From assembly GCA_029721435.1 (NCBI GenBank), contig CM056573.1, positions 119,993,947 to 120,057,946 of the forward strand: a stretch of DNA of 64,000 bases, in the 5' to 3' direction. Below the pieces are notes generated by a model that saw only the letters and a list, made by a program, of their open reading frames with translations, ran no database searches and was not told the DNA's origin. The DNA comes from Gymnothorax reevesii (Eukaryota; Chordata; Actinopteri; Anguilliformes; Muraenidae). The position numbers and the translations under genes were made by a program. Numbering within the stretch: position 1 is the stretch's first letter; each line of letters opens with the position of its first letter. Of the stretch, positions 1 to 12,646 are shown in pieces.

Positions 1-2867
1 CTGCACATTACAGGCTTGTCTGGAAAAGGTTCAAAAAAAGAAAATGAAGAGCTTTTCACCGCTCAGCACCTCGGAAGACGGGAGCCAGTCGTGTGAATGG
101 AGCATTTTACACTCAGATGAGCACCGCTTCCAATGTGACTTGCAGACGTCTCTGCGGTGTTAAACATTCTTCTTGGGGAAAAAATACACAAACTAATAAA
201 AGAAAAAAGAATCCTGAGAGCGGGTTATAGGTATTTTGGGGTCATTTAGTGTACAGCTTAACCACAGGTATCAGAGACAAATGCTCCCCCCGCAAGGTCA
301 TCCGGAGAAACGAGCCGTGCCAAAGAAAAACCAAGTCTGGACGCCGCACAGTTGTCACCAGCTCCAGTGGGCTTTTAAGAGATGCTTCTAGAAGCACATC
401 TGAAGGCGCTCTTTTCTTTGCCCAGAGAAATAAATTGCTTTACAGCCTGGCGCTGATAAGAATTCAGCCCAGGGAAGCCTAACTGAGAGGACCATTTTTC
501 ATGATTTGGTGAAAGGGGGCTTCGTAGTTTACATTCCTTTAATGATATTGAATTTGACTGGCACCCGTGTAATAAATTACCGCGGCTCCGCATAAGAATG
601 TGAAAAATTCTGCCGCAACTCCCGTCGGAGCGAGAGTGTTAAAGTGGCCCAGAGACGGAGAGAAAGTGAACAGAACTGAATGAAATGAAGCCTATCTGGA
701 TCTGAGCCTTGGGTGAAGTCACTGCATGTAGCTCAGGGTTTCACAGTCTCGCTTGCGTGTGTGTTTGTGTATGTCCGTGTGTGTGTGTTTGTGTTTTTGT
801 GTTTATACATGTCATTTTTGTTAGAGTCCAATATACAAATTTAAAAAGAAGTGATGAATAATATGAAATGCTGTGGATGAAATGAATGAAATACAAGCAC
901 TTTAGAGGAAGTTCTCAATTCAGTCTGGTTTTCCAGCTTCGTACGAGAGCATTCATGAACAACTTCTGTGAATTCTTTCTGCGCGAGTTTGCGATGTGTA
1001 ATGACGGGTGTTAGATTATTTTTGAGCGCACTGTGCAGGGTAAAGCTGGCGTATCTGTTAGTGATTAGGTGCCACCGAAGGGAAACGAGGCAGGTGGTGT
1101 TTCGCGGGGCGGTGTGGGGGTTGCTGACAGTTTGCGAAACTGTAAAAGATATTATCTGGGGGGGAATGAAAACAGCACTCAGCACGTCTGTCAGGGAAGA
1201 CGGACAAGTTAAAACAGATGATGCAAGCCGGGGCCACTCGCTTGACGCTTCCCCGCCGCTGCGGCATTCCGAGCTGCAGGCAGCTGCAGGGATTCCCGGG
1301 ATCTGCACATCTGGCCGTCCTCACCTGGAGCCCCTCGGCAGGAGTTGGGAAAAGGGAGCTGCGAATGGAGACGATTTTTTCTTCTTCTTCCTCTTCTTTT
1401 TTAATGGCAAACCTGTCAGTTCGGACAACACAAAAGGGGCATTCACTGGTTGTTTTAAAAGCGCTCACTGTTGAAACCTGCAAAGCCGTAAGAGAAAAGG
1501 CAAGAAGCGAGAGACGGAGTGAAAGGGCCTAAATTGCGGGGTAAAAGCATGCTCAAACTTGGCCGTCATTAGCTGGAGGCTATTTATGTGGCGACTTTAA
1601 GTGAAATGTCTGCTTTTCCAATGACGGGGAGTGGTAAGGCCTTAGGTAATGCCTGGTCTCGCTTTGATTGTTGCCCATAATGCCCTGCTCCCTCTGCACA
1701 CGACGTATGGTGAGTTGTGGGGGGAGGTGGGGGTGAGCTGGGTTCAGAGGTCAAACTAAGCTCTTCCTGGTCTGATGCGGCTGCCCGGTGTTTCGGAGTT
1801 CTGACTGATTACTGCGCTGGGACGGAGCCGCACATCGTTTTCATTAGGCCGAGGTCCATGATCATTCCAGAGCGTTCCGGACCATTAGTACATTTGAAAC
1901 GCCAAATGGAAAAGGGGGGGAGGACTTGGGAGGATTGTGGGGACCCACAGGTTATTTTGAAAGAGGAGAACCCCACTCTATCCCCCCCTTCACAGTCTCC
2001 GGAGCCCCTGTGAATAAATCCAACCCAACGTCATCCTTAGCTAAGAAAGCAAAGAAAAAATCTTCCTAAGAACTGTGGCCAATTTTCCTGCAATTGACTG
2101 TAAATTGTTTGTGAAATCTTGCTCTGTACTACCGCAGGGGGAATCTGTGCTCTAACAGGAGTGATGGGGGACTGGAGGTTACTGTGTGTGTGATTATGAG
2201 AGGGGTTATATGGCAAATCTTGGCAAAAAAATGAGCTCTGAAGTTAAGGCGAATCACTTGGACATTACTTTTTCACTGCATGCATGGGCCTTTTTATTCG
2301 CACGCTTGATTGTGGCTTAAAATAATTACAGCAGCTCTTTCTGTGCAGTGAGAAGCGGAGCCAGATCATGGTGTGGGACAGTGATTCATTGGCAATGTTT
2401 AGAATGTTTAATGACGCCGATCCATCTCCTTGTTATTGTGGGCACGTACCCTTCCTGTGTGATATTACTGCTATACTGTAGATACAAGTTTCCATCCAAG
2501 CAGAGAATTGAGTGGGTCTTATTATGTCGGGAGTAAAAAAATTAATAAAATACAGGCCAGTTTTTAGTTTAGTTGTTAATATTTCATCTTGCATAGTCAT
2601 ATAATGGGCAGTATTGATTTCTCATTTTGTGTGAATACACTTCGGGGACATAGTTGAATGTTGTAGTGGCCAGTAATAGTGACTTACAACTCCAGACATT
2701 TATCAAAAGAAATTAGCAATGAGTAAATAAAAAGTAGCATCAGTTGAGAGTAGATCACTCAATCATAAACTGGCATTAAGAGTGCCGTGCATTTGTTTTC
2801 AAAGCATTTCTCTCTGTGCTTAGACGGGTTGTCCAATGGATGATTGTACCACTGCTATTCATTTTAA
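1..2867. other. Unique non-coding DNA, no gene seen
   Basis: No reading frame here looks like a protein. The open frames are short, overlap on both strands and show no recognisable domain. Minor features are a short GT-rich run near 754-805 and a T/C-rich run near 1376-1400. CpG and GC are slightly raised around 1160-1350, but no promoter or exon can be supported. Confidence 0.6.
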
Positions 2868-3530
2868 TTACAGTACATTACCTTATATTAAAGGTTCTTA
2901 GCAGACACTCTTATCTAGAGCATTGTGCAAAAAATGCAGAAGATCGAAAGAAAAGTGCAGAGCTCGTAGGAGACAAGTACAAGTGCTAAGTGACAGAACA
3001 CATCAGATGTTACTAGTCCAGACTGATAGGGAAACACCGTATATTCTTACAGCAAAATCAAGTTTAAGAGCAACAAAATCAAGTAAGAGCAGCAAAATCA
3101 AGTGAGAGGAACAAAATCAAAGCAATTAAGCAAATGTGGGATGTAATGTTAGAGTTATTCAGGGCAGTGGAGTAGGGGAGAGGTAGACCCTGAAAGGGTG
3201 GGTTTTCAGGCTGTGCTTAAAGGTGCTCAAGGACTCTGACATTTGGACCTTGATAGGTAGATCATTCCATCAATGAGGTACCAGGACAGACAGCTGCCTT
3301 GAGTGGGAAGGGGAGGAGCGGAGAGGGGGAGGAGCCAGGTGACCAGAAGTGGCAGAGCTGAGCGCTCTGGCAGGCGTGTATGGTCTCAACAGTCTCTGGA
3401 TGTATGCTGGAGCTGTTTTCCGTTGACTCCCTGATAGGCTAGCACCAATGTCTTAAATTTGATGCCAGCTGCAACAGGCAGTCAGTGGAGCCTTGTGAGC
3501 AGGGGGGTAATTAAGCACAATTTCCCATTT
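2868..3530. repeat. Diverged teleost interspersed repeat
   Basis: The text around 2898-2920 (a TTAGCAGACACTCTTATC-type phrase) and the block 3170-3500 (an AAGGGTGGGTTTTCAGGCTG phrase, then repair-like wording around AGGACAGACAGCTGCCTTGA and GGCAGTCAGTGGAGCC) match, from memory, a sequence found in very many copies in teleost genomes. I do not remember its class with certainty and assign none. An AAAATCAAGT word recurs three times near 3054-3103. The short basic frame at 2923-3105 is a by-product of this repeat and not a gene. Confidence 0.55.
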
Positions 3531-6245
3531 CTTTGCTTGAAATCACGGCGAGATTACCCTATTCCTTCTACACAGCAGTGTAAGTGAGCTGATTTCAATG
3601 TGACAATGCGAAGTTCATGCTATTACATCCACATCCTTTTTAGTGTGCGATGTATTTGAAATTAATACTTTCATTTAACGGTTAAAAAGTGCGCACGGGG
3701 CAAAATACAAAAGCATACTTCATTAATTGAAGGCAATAGATTGTAGCAGAAAAGAAAGGATACATACTGTGCTATGGAACAATGTGTAGCAGGTATAGAG
3801 TTTTCCATGTGAGATCTGGGGACAAAGTGAACTTTGTTCGAGGCTCATTCCTTGCGGTTATGCTACAGTACAGTCTTCAGCTGAGTACCTAATGCATGGT
3901 ACATTTACCGCTGGCTCCAGTGGGAGGAATGACCATGAGGCCTGTATTCTGTTACCATTTTAGTATTGACTTTAAAGTGCATAGAAGTGATTCAGCTGGT
4001 GTGCATTCCATCCTGTACAATATATTACTCAAATAAATTGAGCAATCCATTATCCCTCCATATATTCCTAAAGCACTATTCACTCCAAAAATACCCACTT
4101 TGCTTATGTTTCCAAATGTAAAAACTTCAAATCTAAGATGCTTCAAACTAGGAAGTCCGCAGCAAACACTCATTACCTCCTTAATAGCCCCTCCAATGCA
4201 TTGGCATCATGGTGGAGATATAAGACATGGCAAATATTGTGAGACTTTTATTATTGAGCACAAAAATATGCTATAGTTCATTGATGACAGTGAATTTTTT
4301 ATAGATAGCCTCGCTTGCTGTGCAATATATCCCAGAATCCTCCACGGTGGTTAGGGAGAAACCCTGCAGCTGATTCAAAGTCCTGCTTCTGTTTGAATCA
4401 TACAAAAAGATTCTGGCTTTCTGAAATTCCTGAAATACTCGCCTCCGTGTTAATTGTAATATTTCAAGTGGAAGCTCTTGTGATTCATGCAATATTAACT
4501 CTTAGCGGAGCGTTCTACACTGATCACTCCCTGGTTTGTTTCCCCTCAGCATTCGCCCAAACCGTCAGTAAAATCAAAGCTCTCAGATACCCATTTTTTC
4601 ATTTCTCTAAACCTGCCAGGGCACCTGAATCCTGGTCTTTAATTGGCAATATTTACAACATTTGATAAGAGGGAGCATTAAGGGAAAAAAAACATAAATT
4701 GTGCATGTTGTGCATGTTTTATGAAAAATGGTGGCCATTGGTTATCCATGATGCTGGTCTCCAATTGGTTGAGCCTGCCTTGGAGGATACTGTACATGAG
4801 CATTCCTGAAAATGAAATGGCAGAATGGTGTTCTTCACCATAGGTATCTGTGGCAGTGGCTTAAATCAAAAATTACTAAGTGTTTCAAAGGTTTTTCCCT
4901 TAATTGCAGCTTACTGAACCATTGGTTGAGTGTATATTTTTTGTTCATAAAACCCTTATTATCACATAAATGGAAATACTATAGGGACTTGAAAAGCCTT
5001 TACCAGTGAGGTACTCACTGTGCCAACAGTGCAGCCCGGGCTCCGTAGCTCAGATAATTGGACTGTGCAGCGGCAGACGATCGGCATAACATTGGGTGGT
5101 GCATGTGAGAGAGTGTGAGTGCGCAGGCTAAGTGCACTACACCTCAGGTGAATTTTGGGTGTTGTGTGGAAAAACATTGGCCGGTGACCAGAGGAGGATG
5201 CAGCGTAAGCAATTTTGTAAACAGTGTTCAGAGGGCAGAAGAGTTTCCTGTGATTTGGCAGCCAGGATGCTCATCTATGCCAAGCCAGCTGTCTGACAGG
5301 CGAATCCCACAGCCAGGCTCTACCTCCCTATCACCTCGTCCTCCAACTCCTCGGGATGCCGCAGTGTGTTTTCACATCCATCAACACAATAAAAAAAACT
5401 CATCGTTTAAAAGTGTGCAGGTAAATGTTTAAAAGGTGCTTTTATTGCTTTTCTTGTCCCTAATGTAACCTGTTTTGAATTAGAATCTACATGAGGGATG
5501 TTCCATGACAATATTTCTTCATTCTGTATTTTTTTTTTTACAGTCTGTCTCTTATAATTGAGTCAAGCTATGCTCCAAGGAGGAAAACACACTTTTGAAG
5601 GAAATAAATTTTGTGCATTAGAGGCCTTCTGGCCTGTGTTTTCCATATTCCTGATTAAAGTGGGACACAAATGATCAATTATCTATCGCTAACCTTGCTG
5701 TAGAGTGTTTTGCTTTTACCCCAGTGTAACAGACACAGAAAGAAAAGAGAAGAAAAAAAATTGATGCGAATCAAATAGCCTGGAGTTTTGAACAATGTAA
5801 TTCGGTCCACTGTTGATAATTTCCAGGGGCTGCAGAATCTTTTTTGAAAAAGACAGTGGTGGGGTTTTTATGAGAGGCCGTTTCTCTGGCACCAGCTTTT
5901 GTTTACACTTTCATTATATCTCAACTACATTATCTGATCCCTCCATCCAGTTTTCAATCTCGCTCCACGGCTTTAATCTCGCGGGCCGCCCCGGCTCTCG
6001 CTCGGCTGCGCTGGGAATCGGAGAGAGGTTATATTACTGCACATGAATCAACGCAAAATGAAATGCACTCCAGACATGCTCACGTGGTTTTAATTTATAG
6101 CGCGGAGCCACGGATACAAAAATGCATTTAAGGTAATCTGATCACTTGATTCGATGCCGAATTTATGGCTGATCCGCCATAGAGATGAGTGACTCATTCT
6201 ATTAATAGGGAAAGAAACCTTAGGCTTCTTACTCTCTGACTAGCT
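3531..6245. other. Unique non-coding DNA, partly regulatory-looking
   Basis: No gene is seen. A poly-T run lies at about 5530-5540. The part from about 5930 to 6230 changes character: mid GC, few simple repeats and several TAAT/ATTA-type words, which is the usual look of conserved non-coding DNA near developmental genes. That reading is inference, because conservation cannot be tested here. Confidence 0.45.
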
Positions 6246-6396
6246 TTATTATTATTATTATTATTATTATTAGTTGTAGATGTAATAGTAGTAGTAATAG
6301 TAGTAGTTGCTGTAATAGTAATCGAGGTTGTAGCAGAATTGATAGTGCTAATGGTACTACTAGTTGTAGTAGTAGTAGTAGAAGTAGTGATAGTAT
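6246..6396. repeat. ATT/TAG trinucleotide microsatellite
   Basis: An uninterrupted ATT run at about 6248-6272 passes into an imperfect TAG/TAA-rich trinucleotide tract up to about 6396. The interruptions (TTGCTG, CGAGG) suggest an old, decayed array. Confidence 0.85.
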
Positions 6397-7347
6397 TGTC
6401 ATCTTTGATAATTATTCAAATGTCAAAATGTACTTCACTTATATTATTTAAAATAGCAAAATATTCATATGTACACAATCATGACATGTATCGTCCTTGC
6501 TTTTAAAAAGAGAAACTTATAGATAGAGTTCAAAGCTGCGGGCATATTTCCTCTGGGTCTGCCTGGGCTAATGGGGATTTCATCGAAAGCAATCTCCCTC
6601 TAAAACCAGCAATATGATTATTGAGATTCCTAAAGCTGACAATTTGTCTCAGTCCCACAGGGATTTGATTTCCTCACATATGTGGTCCATGTTACTCTGA
6701 TGGCTCAATAGTAAATACTGTATTATCTGTCTTTGCCTCTCTTCTGAGATTAAATCAATTTACAACAGGCAGATATTGGCTGTTTGGTCTTATCCATTAT
6801 CATCAGAGCATCTGTTTAACACATTAAGAAATCCACAGGCACTTCGAACGGAAACGGAAGAAAGCACTGCGCTTTAATGCTCGTAGCCACAGAAACCAAA
6901 GTGCGATCACTCTAAGTCATTAGACTATCAGTCTACAGTGTTCAGGGATTTGGACAATATGCTATAAAATGCCTGTAATGAATTTGCAAAAGGCGAATTA
7001 AGCGAAATCCTGCCTCTTCTGAGGCTTCGATTTTGACATGTTTAGAAATGGAAGCGAGTGCTTGAGTGCTTTGTGTTTGGGCCTTGCGAGCTGGCGTGAG
7101 CTCACAGGTGCTAAACTGCTGTTTAATTTTTGTTTTGTTTCCAGGGTAGGAAATAAACATTTTAAAATGTGAACATATTCCAGCTACTAAAAGATGAATG
7201 ATCAGATTCATCTGACACTCAGTGGTAAAAAAGTATTATTTTCAATATTTTGCACATGTAATCTACCACCCTCTTTCATATTTTAGCAGCATTTGACTGG
7301 TGGCTGGGGCCAATTCCCCACTATGTTTGTGTATTTCACAGTTTTAA
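6397..7347. other. Unique non-coding DNA
   Basis: No gene or recognisable repeat. The stretch is AT-rich with a few short poly-A/T runs. It ends at the TTAA (7344-7347) that borders the next transposon. Confidence 0.5.
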
Positions 7348-7531
7348 CCTCCTGAGACCCGAGCTTTGAATATTTTTGCATTTTTGATTTCTCCCAGCTG
7401 TTTGGGATTAGTTGGACCTTGTAAATATAAAAACTAAATATTGTCTTTGAACAGGAAGTAGTTTTTGAAAAAAATGATGTCCTCATATGGGGACAATGGG
7501 TTTATTTTACTGCATTAGGGGGCTGCCAAGC

Positions 7532-7915
7532 TGTCACGGAATTACAGTCCCATTACATTTTGGGTTGTAACTCTACAACTAAATAAGATAAAATCAAGTA
7601 TCATATGTCATGTTGAAGGTATTAACTTGTTCTTTAATAATATTAAGTGAAAATATATTTTTTGAGAAATTTTCATCGAAGAAACAAGCAAAAACTACTC
7701 TGTCACGGAATTACACAAAATTGACGTGGTTTTTTTAATGTTGTGTTTAACTATCCAGAAAGTGATGCAACTTCAATATGTTCATATTTAAGGTGTTTTT
7801 TGTTAATACTGTATGTTATAGAAACAAATATTGACTTTAACCCTGCTTTATGGGCAAGAAATTTCAAAAAGTCAATGTCACGGAATTACAAGAGGCAAAT
7901 TGTCACGGAATGACA
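7532..7915 (+). repeat. Four copies of TGTCACGGAATTACA inside the transposon
   Basis: The 15-bp word lies at 7532-7546, 7701-7715, 7876-7890 and, with one change, 7901-7915, all in the same direction. Spacings are 169, 175 and 25 bp, so it is not a simple tandem array. The stretches between copies are AT-rich and not obviously alike. Confidence 0.9.
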
Positions 7916-8351
7916 ACAATAGTATTAATTAGTTTCAGTGTATTTATTTCAATATATAATACATATATACATAATTATTTACATTTTTACAGTTTAGCAA
8001 TATATTACAATGAGTTTTCCACTTAAAATGACCAATCATAATACATACTTCAAAATTTTTTTTTTAATCTCCATGTCAACATTGGCTTGGCGGCCCCCAT
8101 TATGCAATAAAGTCACCAGTGCGTAACACAGTATATAACTTGTGAACTCTGAAATGCACCAAGGTGCAAATATACTAAGTCCAGCTCTAGGCCACCAACT
8201 GAAGCCAGCACATATTCTTCATGCCGAATAGTTTGGACTTTAGTCGCACATTCTTTCAAAATGGACAGGCTCCTGGTCTGCGTCATCGCACTGCCCCACA
8301 CAGTGCAGTGGCTGCTGACCATGTTGGTCTAGCAGACTTTCATCTTCAGCC

Positions 8352-8732
8352 TCAAACTGAACTAAGTCTGGAGTAAATACAGCAGACTTGCAGTGTTCTC
8401 ATGCATCTTTTCGAAGTTCTTGTTGGCTCATTGGGAGTGCAAAAACTTCTACTACATTGACGTTTATGCAGTCCTCCTCTGAATTGATGAACCTGGTGAC
8501 TGTCATTATCTTTACTTGCATGTAAATAGAGCTGAGGTTCATTGTCATTATCATCACTGCACCACTGATCAGATTCTGATTTTTCACATAGAGTATAATC
8601 CTCATCATTTCCACCAGGATCAGCATCATCACAATCAGACAAATTTTCCACCTCAGAGTTCTCTCCTATTATTGCAGTCAGTAACTGTTCTGCTCTTGAC
8701 AGAGGAACATGCCCAAGAAATGTATCATACAA
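8352..8732 (-). pseudogene. Acidic transposase N-terminus relic
   Basis: This minus-strand frame of about 126 residues lies inside the TTAA element. The first part has a short hydrophobic/helical segment (AEQLLTAII) followed by a long Asp/Glu/Ser-rich stretch (about residues 25-70). That pattern is common at the start of piggyBac-type transposases. No catalytic Asp triad or C-terminal Cys-rich domain follows, and downstream minus-strand sequence (8113-8322) is open only in a different frame. I infer a truncated, frameshifted transposase gene. It could also be an unrelated cargo frame of the same element. There is no sign of host use. Confidence 0.35.
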
Positions 8733-9233
8733 AAATTAAAACAATATGGATTAATTTGTACATGGAAAAAGTCTTTATACTCTTGTAAACAGTTGGTTTC
8801 TTTTCAAATCTTCTCAAGCTTTCCTTACTTTTACACTTTCACTTTGCATGAACAAAGTCCCAATGTCCTCAAACAAGTACATTCTACTTACCAGCGTCCT
8901 AACTTGTTACTGTTGCTAAAGCTTTTTGAATTTGTATGCCATATCAAACTACAAGCTTTAATAAACATAAATAATCTCATTTCAACCATAAAATTTGAGG
9001 CAGGATTGCACCTTTTGCACTTCTATATAGGTCTCGGCCAAAGAACATTTCAGTAGACATGGCAGCCATCTTGTTTCAACACTGATTGGTGAATTTTGCT
9101 TTTTTAACCACCAGATGGCAGCAAAAAGTGTCTACTTATGAGGGCAACAGGTCTAAGTGGGTTAGAATTAAGTATGACGTGCTGCAAACCCAAAATTTAA
9201 TGTCCTCATATGAGAACGCAGGGTCTCAAGAGG

Positions 9234-9639
9234 ATAAACTGACTGAATTTAAGTTAAATTAACACACGTTTTCCTGGTTATTTCAACTGCGAGTAGAGTC
9301 CTAACTGTGGTTTACATTTAAGATACAGGGAACTCTGTTGTAAACTTATTGAAAAAAATTACAATTAAAATAACTAGTAATAAAGGTGCCAGTTGAATTA
9401 ACTGGCAAAAAAGGTGCAGGTTAATGACAGTGCACCTGCTCTGTTGGCAGCCTGTCTTTGGATTCACTCGGCCCCCCCAGAACGGTGCGTCCTTCATGTA
9501 ACCTTCCTCTCAATGAGGCTGGTAACCTCAGCCTGTATTTGGTTTCCTGAGTGTTACTACTTTGGTGACACACCGTCAGTCGGTCCACTTTTCCGAGGAC
9601 ACGTAATTAATATCACTCCTGTCCTGAGACCTCTTCATT
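9234..9639. other. Unique non-coding DNA
   Basis: No gene or clear repeat is seen between the TTAA element and the SINE-like relic. Confidence 0.5.
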
Positions 9640-9935
9640 TCATCCATTCATCCAGTATGTTACCAGCTCCTCCCTGGGGAGAGAGGTGGTGGTTGATGAC
9701 TGGGTCGGAGTCTATCCCAGTATACTCCAGAGACGAGGACTCTCCGGACAGCCTCCCAATCCATTGCAGGGATCGCACACTATTCACTCACTCTCTCTTG
9801 ACAATGTTCTGTTTAGAGCCTCCGATTGCCTCTCTTTGGATTGTTGGAGAAACCCAGAGAAGAGGCCTATGTCAACATGGGGAGAATGTGCTAGCTGCTC
9901 TGTTGTGAGGCAACATCACTATCCACTGTGCCAAT
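9640..9935 (-). repeat. SINE-like teleost repeat relic, minus orientation
   Basis: It starts with a CATCCATTCATCC motif and continues through phrases typical of a very common fish repeat: GTCGGAGTCTATCCCAGTAT, CAATCCATTGCAGGG, a CACTATTCACTCACTCTCTC run, ATGGGGAGAATGTG and GTTGTGAGGCAACA. Read on the minus strand it is the same family as the copies at 36.1 kb and 62.9 kb, whose head contains a tRNA-like B box. Open frames across it are accidental. Several indels show it is old. Confidence 0.65.
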
Positions 9936-12179
9936 GCTATATGTATTTTCAACTACTTTGAATTAACCATGCTACTGTGCTCTACCATGCCCCATTCAGA
10001 GTATAGCCAGTGCGTATTTAGAGGCTAGTGATTTGTTGGGGTTGAAAGGAATGACCAACCAATCACCCTCTGAAGCCTTGTCAGTGCCCCAGACAGAGCA
10101 TGGCGTTGTTTTCAATCACAATCTAAATTCACTTGTTACCCGTCATGTGGCTTTATTGCACAAGGTTTTATGAAAGAGATTCAGATTCCTCTTTTACTCC
10201 AATTCTATTTTGTCTGGATGACATTTAATCAGTTTTGTAGATATATTCCCATGGCGTGTGCCAACTCACCTCTGTTCAGCCAGAGACACACGGAGGCCTT
10301 GGCGCTGACAGCGACACGTCATTCTGATTCAGATGGAAGGAAAATGCCGCTTGGGGGGAAAAAATGGCATTAACTCCTGAAGTTTGGACAATAAATCTGT
10401 TTTATGCTCCAGGACATCCATGAAACTGTCTTAACTTTACAAGTAAATTTGGTTCTGGAATCAAGCAGTGAAGAGACCTATAGGTAAATCACACCCAAAA
10501 AAAAAAAAGAAAAAGGGGAAAAATGTGTTCGCCAGGGGCCTAGTGACGCCGGCCACATCGATACGGCCTCTATTACAGAATGAAAAAGTACAAGATGTGA
10601 CCCCGGGATATGTGTCAATGGTCCCGTCGTGGTTCAGCAGACCGCACCTCGCGTCTCAGTCTCACGCTGTCCTCACTGGACAGGGCTTTGAAGCCGGCAC
10701 GGACTCGGAGAAATCCGTGGAACGTTCCAAGGATGAAAGGTGGCTTGTCTCTGGGGCCTGTGAGCAGCTTGTGAGCAGCTGCCGAGGAAAGGTATGCCTT
10801 GAGCTGGCATAAACCGAGCAACGCGCGAGGCCCACTCCTGACCCATCGCTGCTCGGCTGCTCAGTTCTGCCTATTTGATCCGGGGATGCATGGAGAACCG
10901 TGACGGGTTTAGAGAGGAGGCTTGAGGTATGCAGTGATAAATCCACTTCTTCTGTGGTCAGTCTAATGGCATCTGCAAGCAATCGTCACGATCGCCACTC
11001 CTGAACAGTGGATTGAGATTGTCTTCTAGCCAGCCTGCCACTTCCAGAAACAAAGCCAATCTTAAATGTAACACCAAGCTATCTAGTATTACTAGCCAAA
11101 TCAGTCGCGACCAACTGTAACGTTGAATAATTTACTGAGTGATCCTGTACATTCTGATATTAAATTTGTAGTCCTTTTATTCTTCAATGTCCACTTGTTT
11201 CACGTTCACTGCTGTAATCTTCTTCCCTTCATTGTAATGCAATAGTGTGTTGGGCTCAGCACCAAAAACATTTATAAACCTCATATCTGAGGGAATATTC
11301 ACTCCCCTACTTACTCTGGTGTCTTCAAGTGTGTAATTTTAAAAATTCAATTAAAAAAAAAATCCCTCGCAGTGTGCTACTTTATGTTATTTGTGAGTGC
11401 TTACGAGGACTAGATCATTGGACAGGTTTTGTAAAGCAAAGAATAAACTTTCGGAATCTGGGGAAATTAGGCCGAGCTCAGCAAATCATTGCATGGCATT
11501 TTCTTTGTGCGGACAGCTGCACATCTGCACAGGGGAGCCAGTGACAGCTCAGGCGAATAAGAGAATCTTGGATAAGCTACATGCCAAAACTGTGAAAACA
11601 TTGTGCTCAAAGAATAATAATACGCTGAAACTTTTGAGTTTTTACCAAAGTGAAGCTTTGCTTGAAGGTTCACAGCATGCAGCAGATGATATCAAACCAG
11701 CGCCTTCAATTATTTCTCATCAAAAAACTGTTCTCTGCATTGTCGAGGGCATAAATCAAATTTGTTCTTTCAGACTTCTCACATGGTCTCGGCTAGCTGT
11801 GATTCTGTCTTTTGATTGGCTGATAAATTTCCCAGAATCGCTGCTATCCTGACCGAGTGCAACCAAATTAATGTCAACTGGCGAGACATCAAAGGCAGAT
11901 AAATTGGCTTGCTTTTAAACATGACCATGTGGAAGGTCGTTTTGCTCAAAAATAAGCTCAAACAAATAGATTGGGGAGGTTGTTTATTGCGTTGACATGA
12001 ATCAATTTAAACGGCCACATTTAACTTGATTCATGGTATCAGCATCAATGAAAACTGAATCTGCTACATGAAGACACTTCTTCACCAATGAGGCATTGCT
12101 TCATTGCTTGTGAATTGCTTTTAAGATAAATAAAACAGAGGGGGATATAATTTCCATGCAGTATACTGTAAAACAGTGG
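9936..12179. other. Unique non-coding DNA
   Basis: No exon can be supported. An A-rich run sits at 10497-10517. The GC-richer patch at about 10530-10900 has open frames on both strands with no domain, so I do not call a gene. The part near 11480-11560 has the look of conserved non-coding DNA, but this is only an impression. Confidence 0.5.
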
Positions 12180-12353
12180 GGACCAGCCCTATTCCTGGAG
12201 ATCTACGTTCCCCCAGATTTCCAATCCAACCCAAACAAAGCTGACCTCATTCAGCAGCAAGAGATCCAGCTAATCAGCTGCTCGTTAGTCAGGCCCAAGT
12301 TTGCCACATTACGGTTGGAGTGAAAATCTATGGAATCTCCAGGAAGAGAGCTG
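12180..12353. mobile_element. Palindromic MITE
   Basis: The left arm begins ACCAGCCCTATTCCTGGAG and the right arm, read on the other strand, begins CAGCTCTCTTCCTGGAG, so the element is a long imperfect palindrome of about 175 bp. The wording (CCTGGAGATCTACG, and GGTTGGAGTGAAAATCTA near the right arm) matches from memory a widespread fish MITE. It has no coding capacity. The parent superfamily and the target duplication could not be settled by eye. Confidence 0.65.
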
Positions 12354-12594
12354 ATAACCACGAGTGCAAATATATAACCATGACATCCTTTAGGGCCACT
12401 GCAGACATAAGCACTTCTACATGATTATTCCATTCTTTGAGGGGCCCATGGAAAAATATGCTTTTGTTTTGATTTTTTTCTGCTGATTTGCACTTCTTGC
12501 GAAAAAAAGGTGCAAAATAAGGGAGTGTTAGGGGTGGTGTTACGACCCCGGTTCATTGCCACATCAGAGGCACCGGAGCTGCCCTAATGACCCG
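12354..12594. other. Short unique spacer
   Basis: Nothing recognisable between the MITE and the TC array. Confidence 0.5.
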
Positions 12595-12630
<36 letters not shown>

Positions 12631-12646
12631 TCTCTCTCTCCCTCTC
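12595..12646 (+). repeat. (TC)n microsatellite
   Basis: About 25 TC units with a single TA interruption near 12616. A second, shorter TCTC run lies at 12772-12785, next to a GCTC/GCTCG run. Confidence 0.95.

Larger units (their letters stand above)
7348..9233 (-). mobile_element. Degenerate TTAA-target DNA transposon (piggyBac/Kolobok type)
   Basis: The left end reads CCTCCTGAGACCC directly after TTAA (7344-7347). The right end, on the opposite strand, reads CCTCTTGAGACCC, a 13-bp inverted repeat with one mismatch. It is followed by ATAA (9234-9237), which I read as a mutated TTAA. TTAA duplication is typical of piggyBac and Kolobok transposons. Both ends also carry a TGTCCTCATATG word just inside the repeat (near 7471 and 9202). 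The 1.9-kb interior has one minus-strand acidic frame (8352-8732) and is otherwise eroded, so the element cannot move by itself. The superfamily is uncertain between piggyBac and Kolobok. Confidence 0.6.

Noticed and set aside
5035..5110. tRNA-like segment (CCGTAGCTCAGATAATTGGA)
   Set aside because: It resembles a tRNA A box, but the D stem does not close, there is no B box (GGTTCRANNCC) at the right distance, and no anticodon stem can be folded.
8350..8790. Plus-strand His-rich frames opposite the transposase relic
   Set aside because: They are antisense shadows of the acidic minus-strand frame.
9414..9961. Open frames of 164 and 91 codons
   Set aside because: They overlap in different frames and lie mostly over a minus-strand SINE-like repeat.
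10468..10982. Possible exon in a GC-richer patch
   Set aside because: Frames are open on both strands, none has a domain, and no consistent splice sites surround them.
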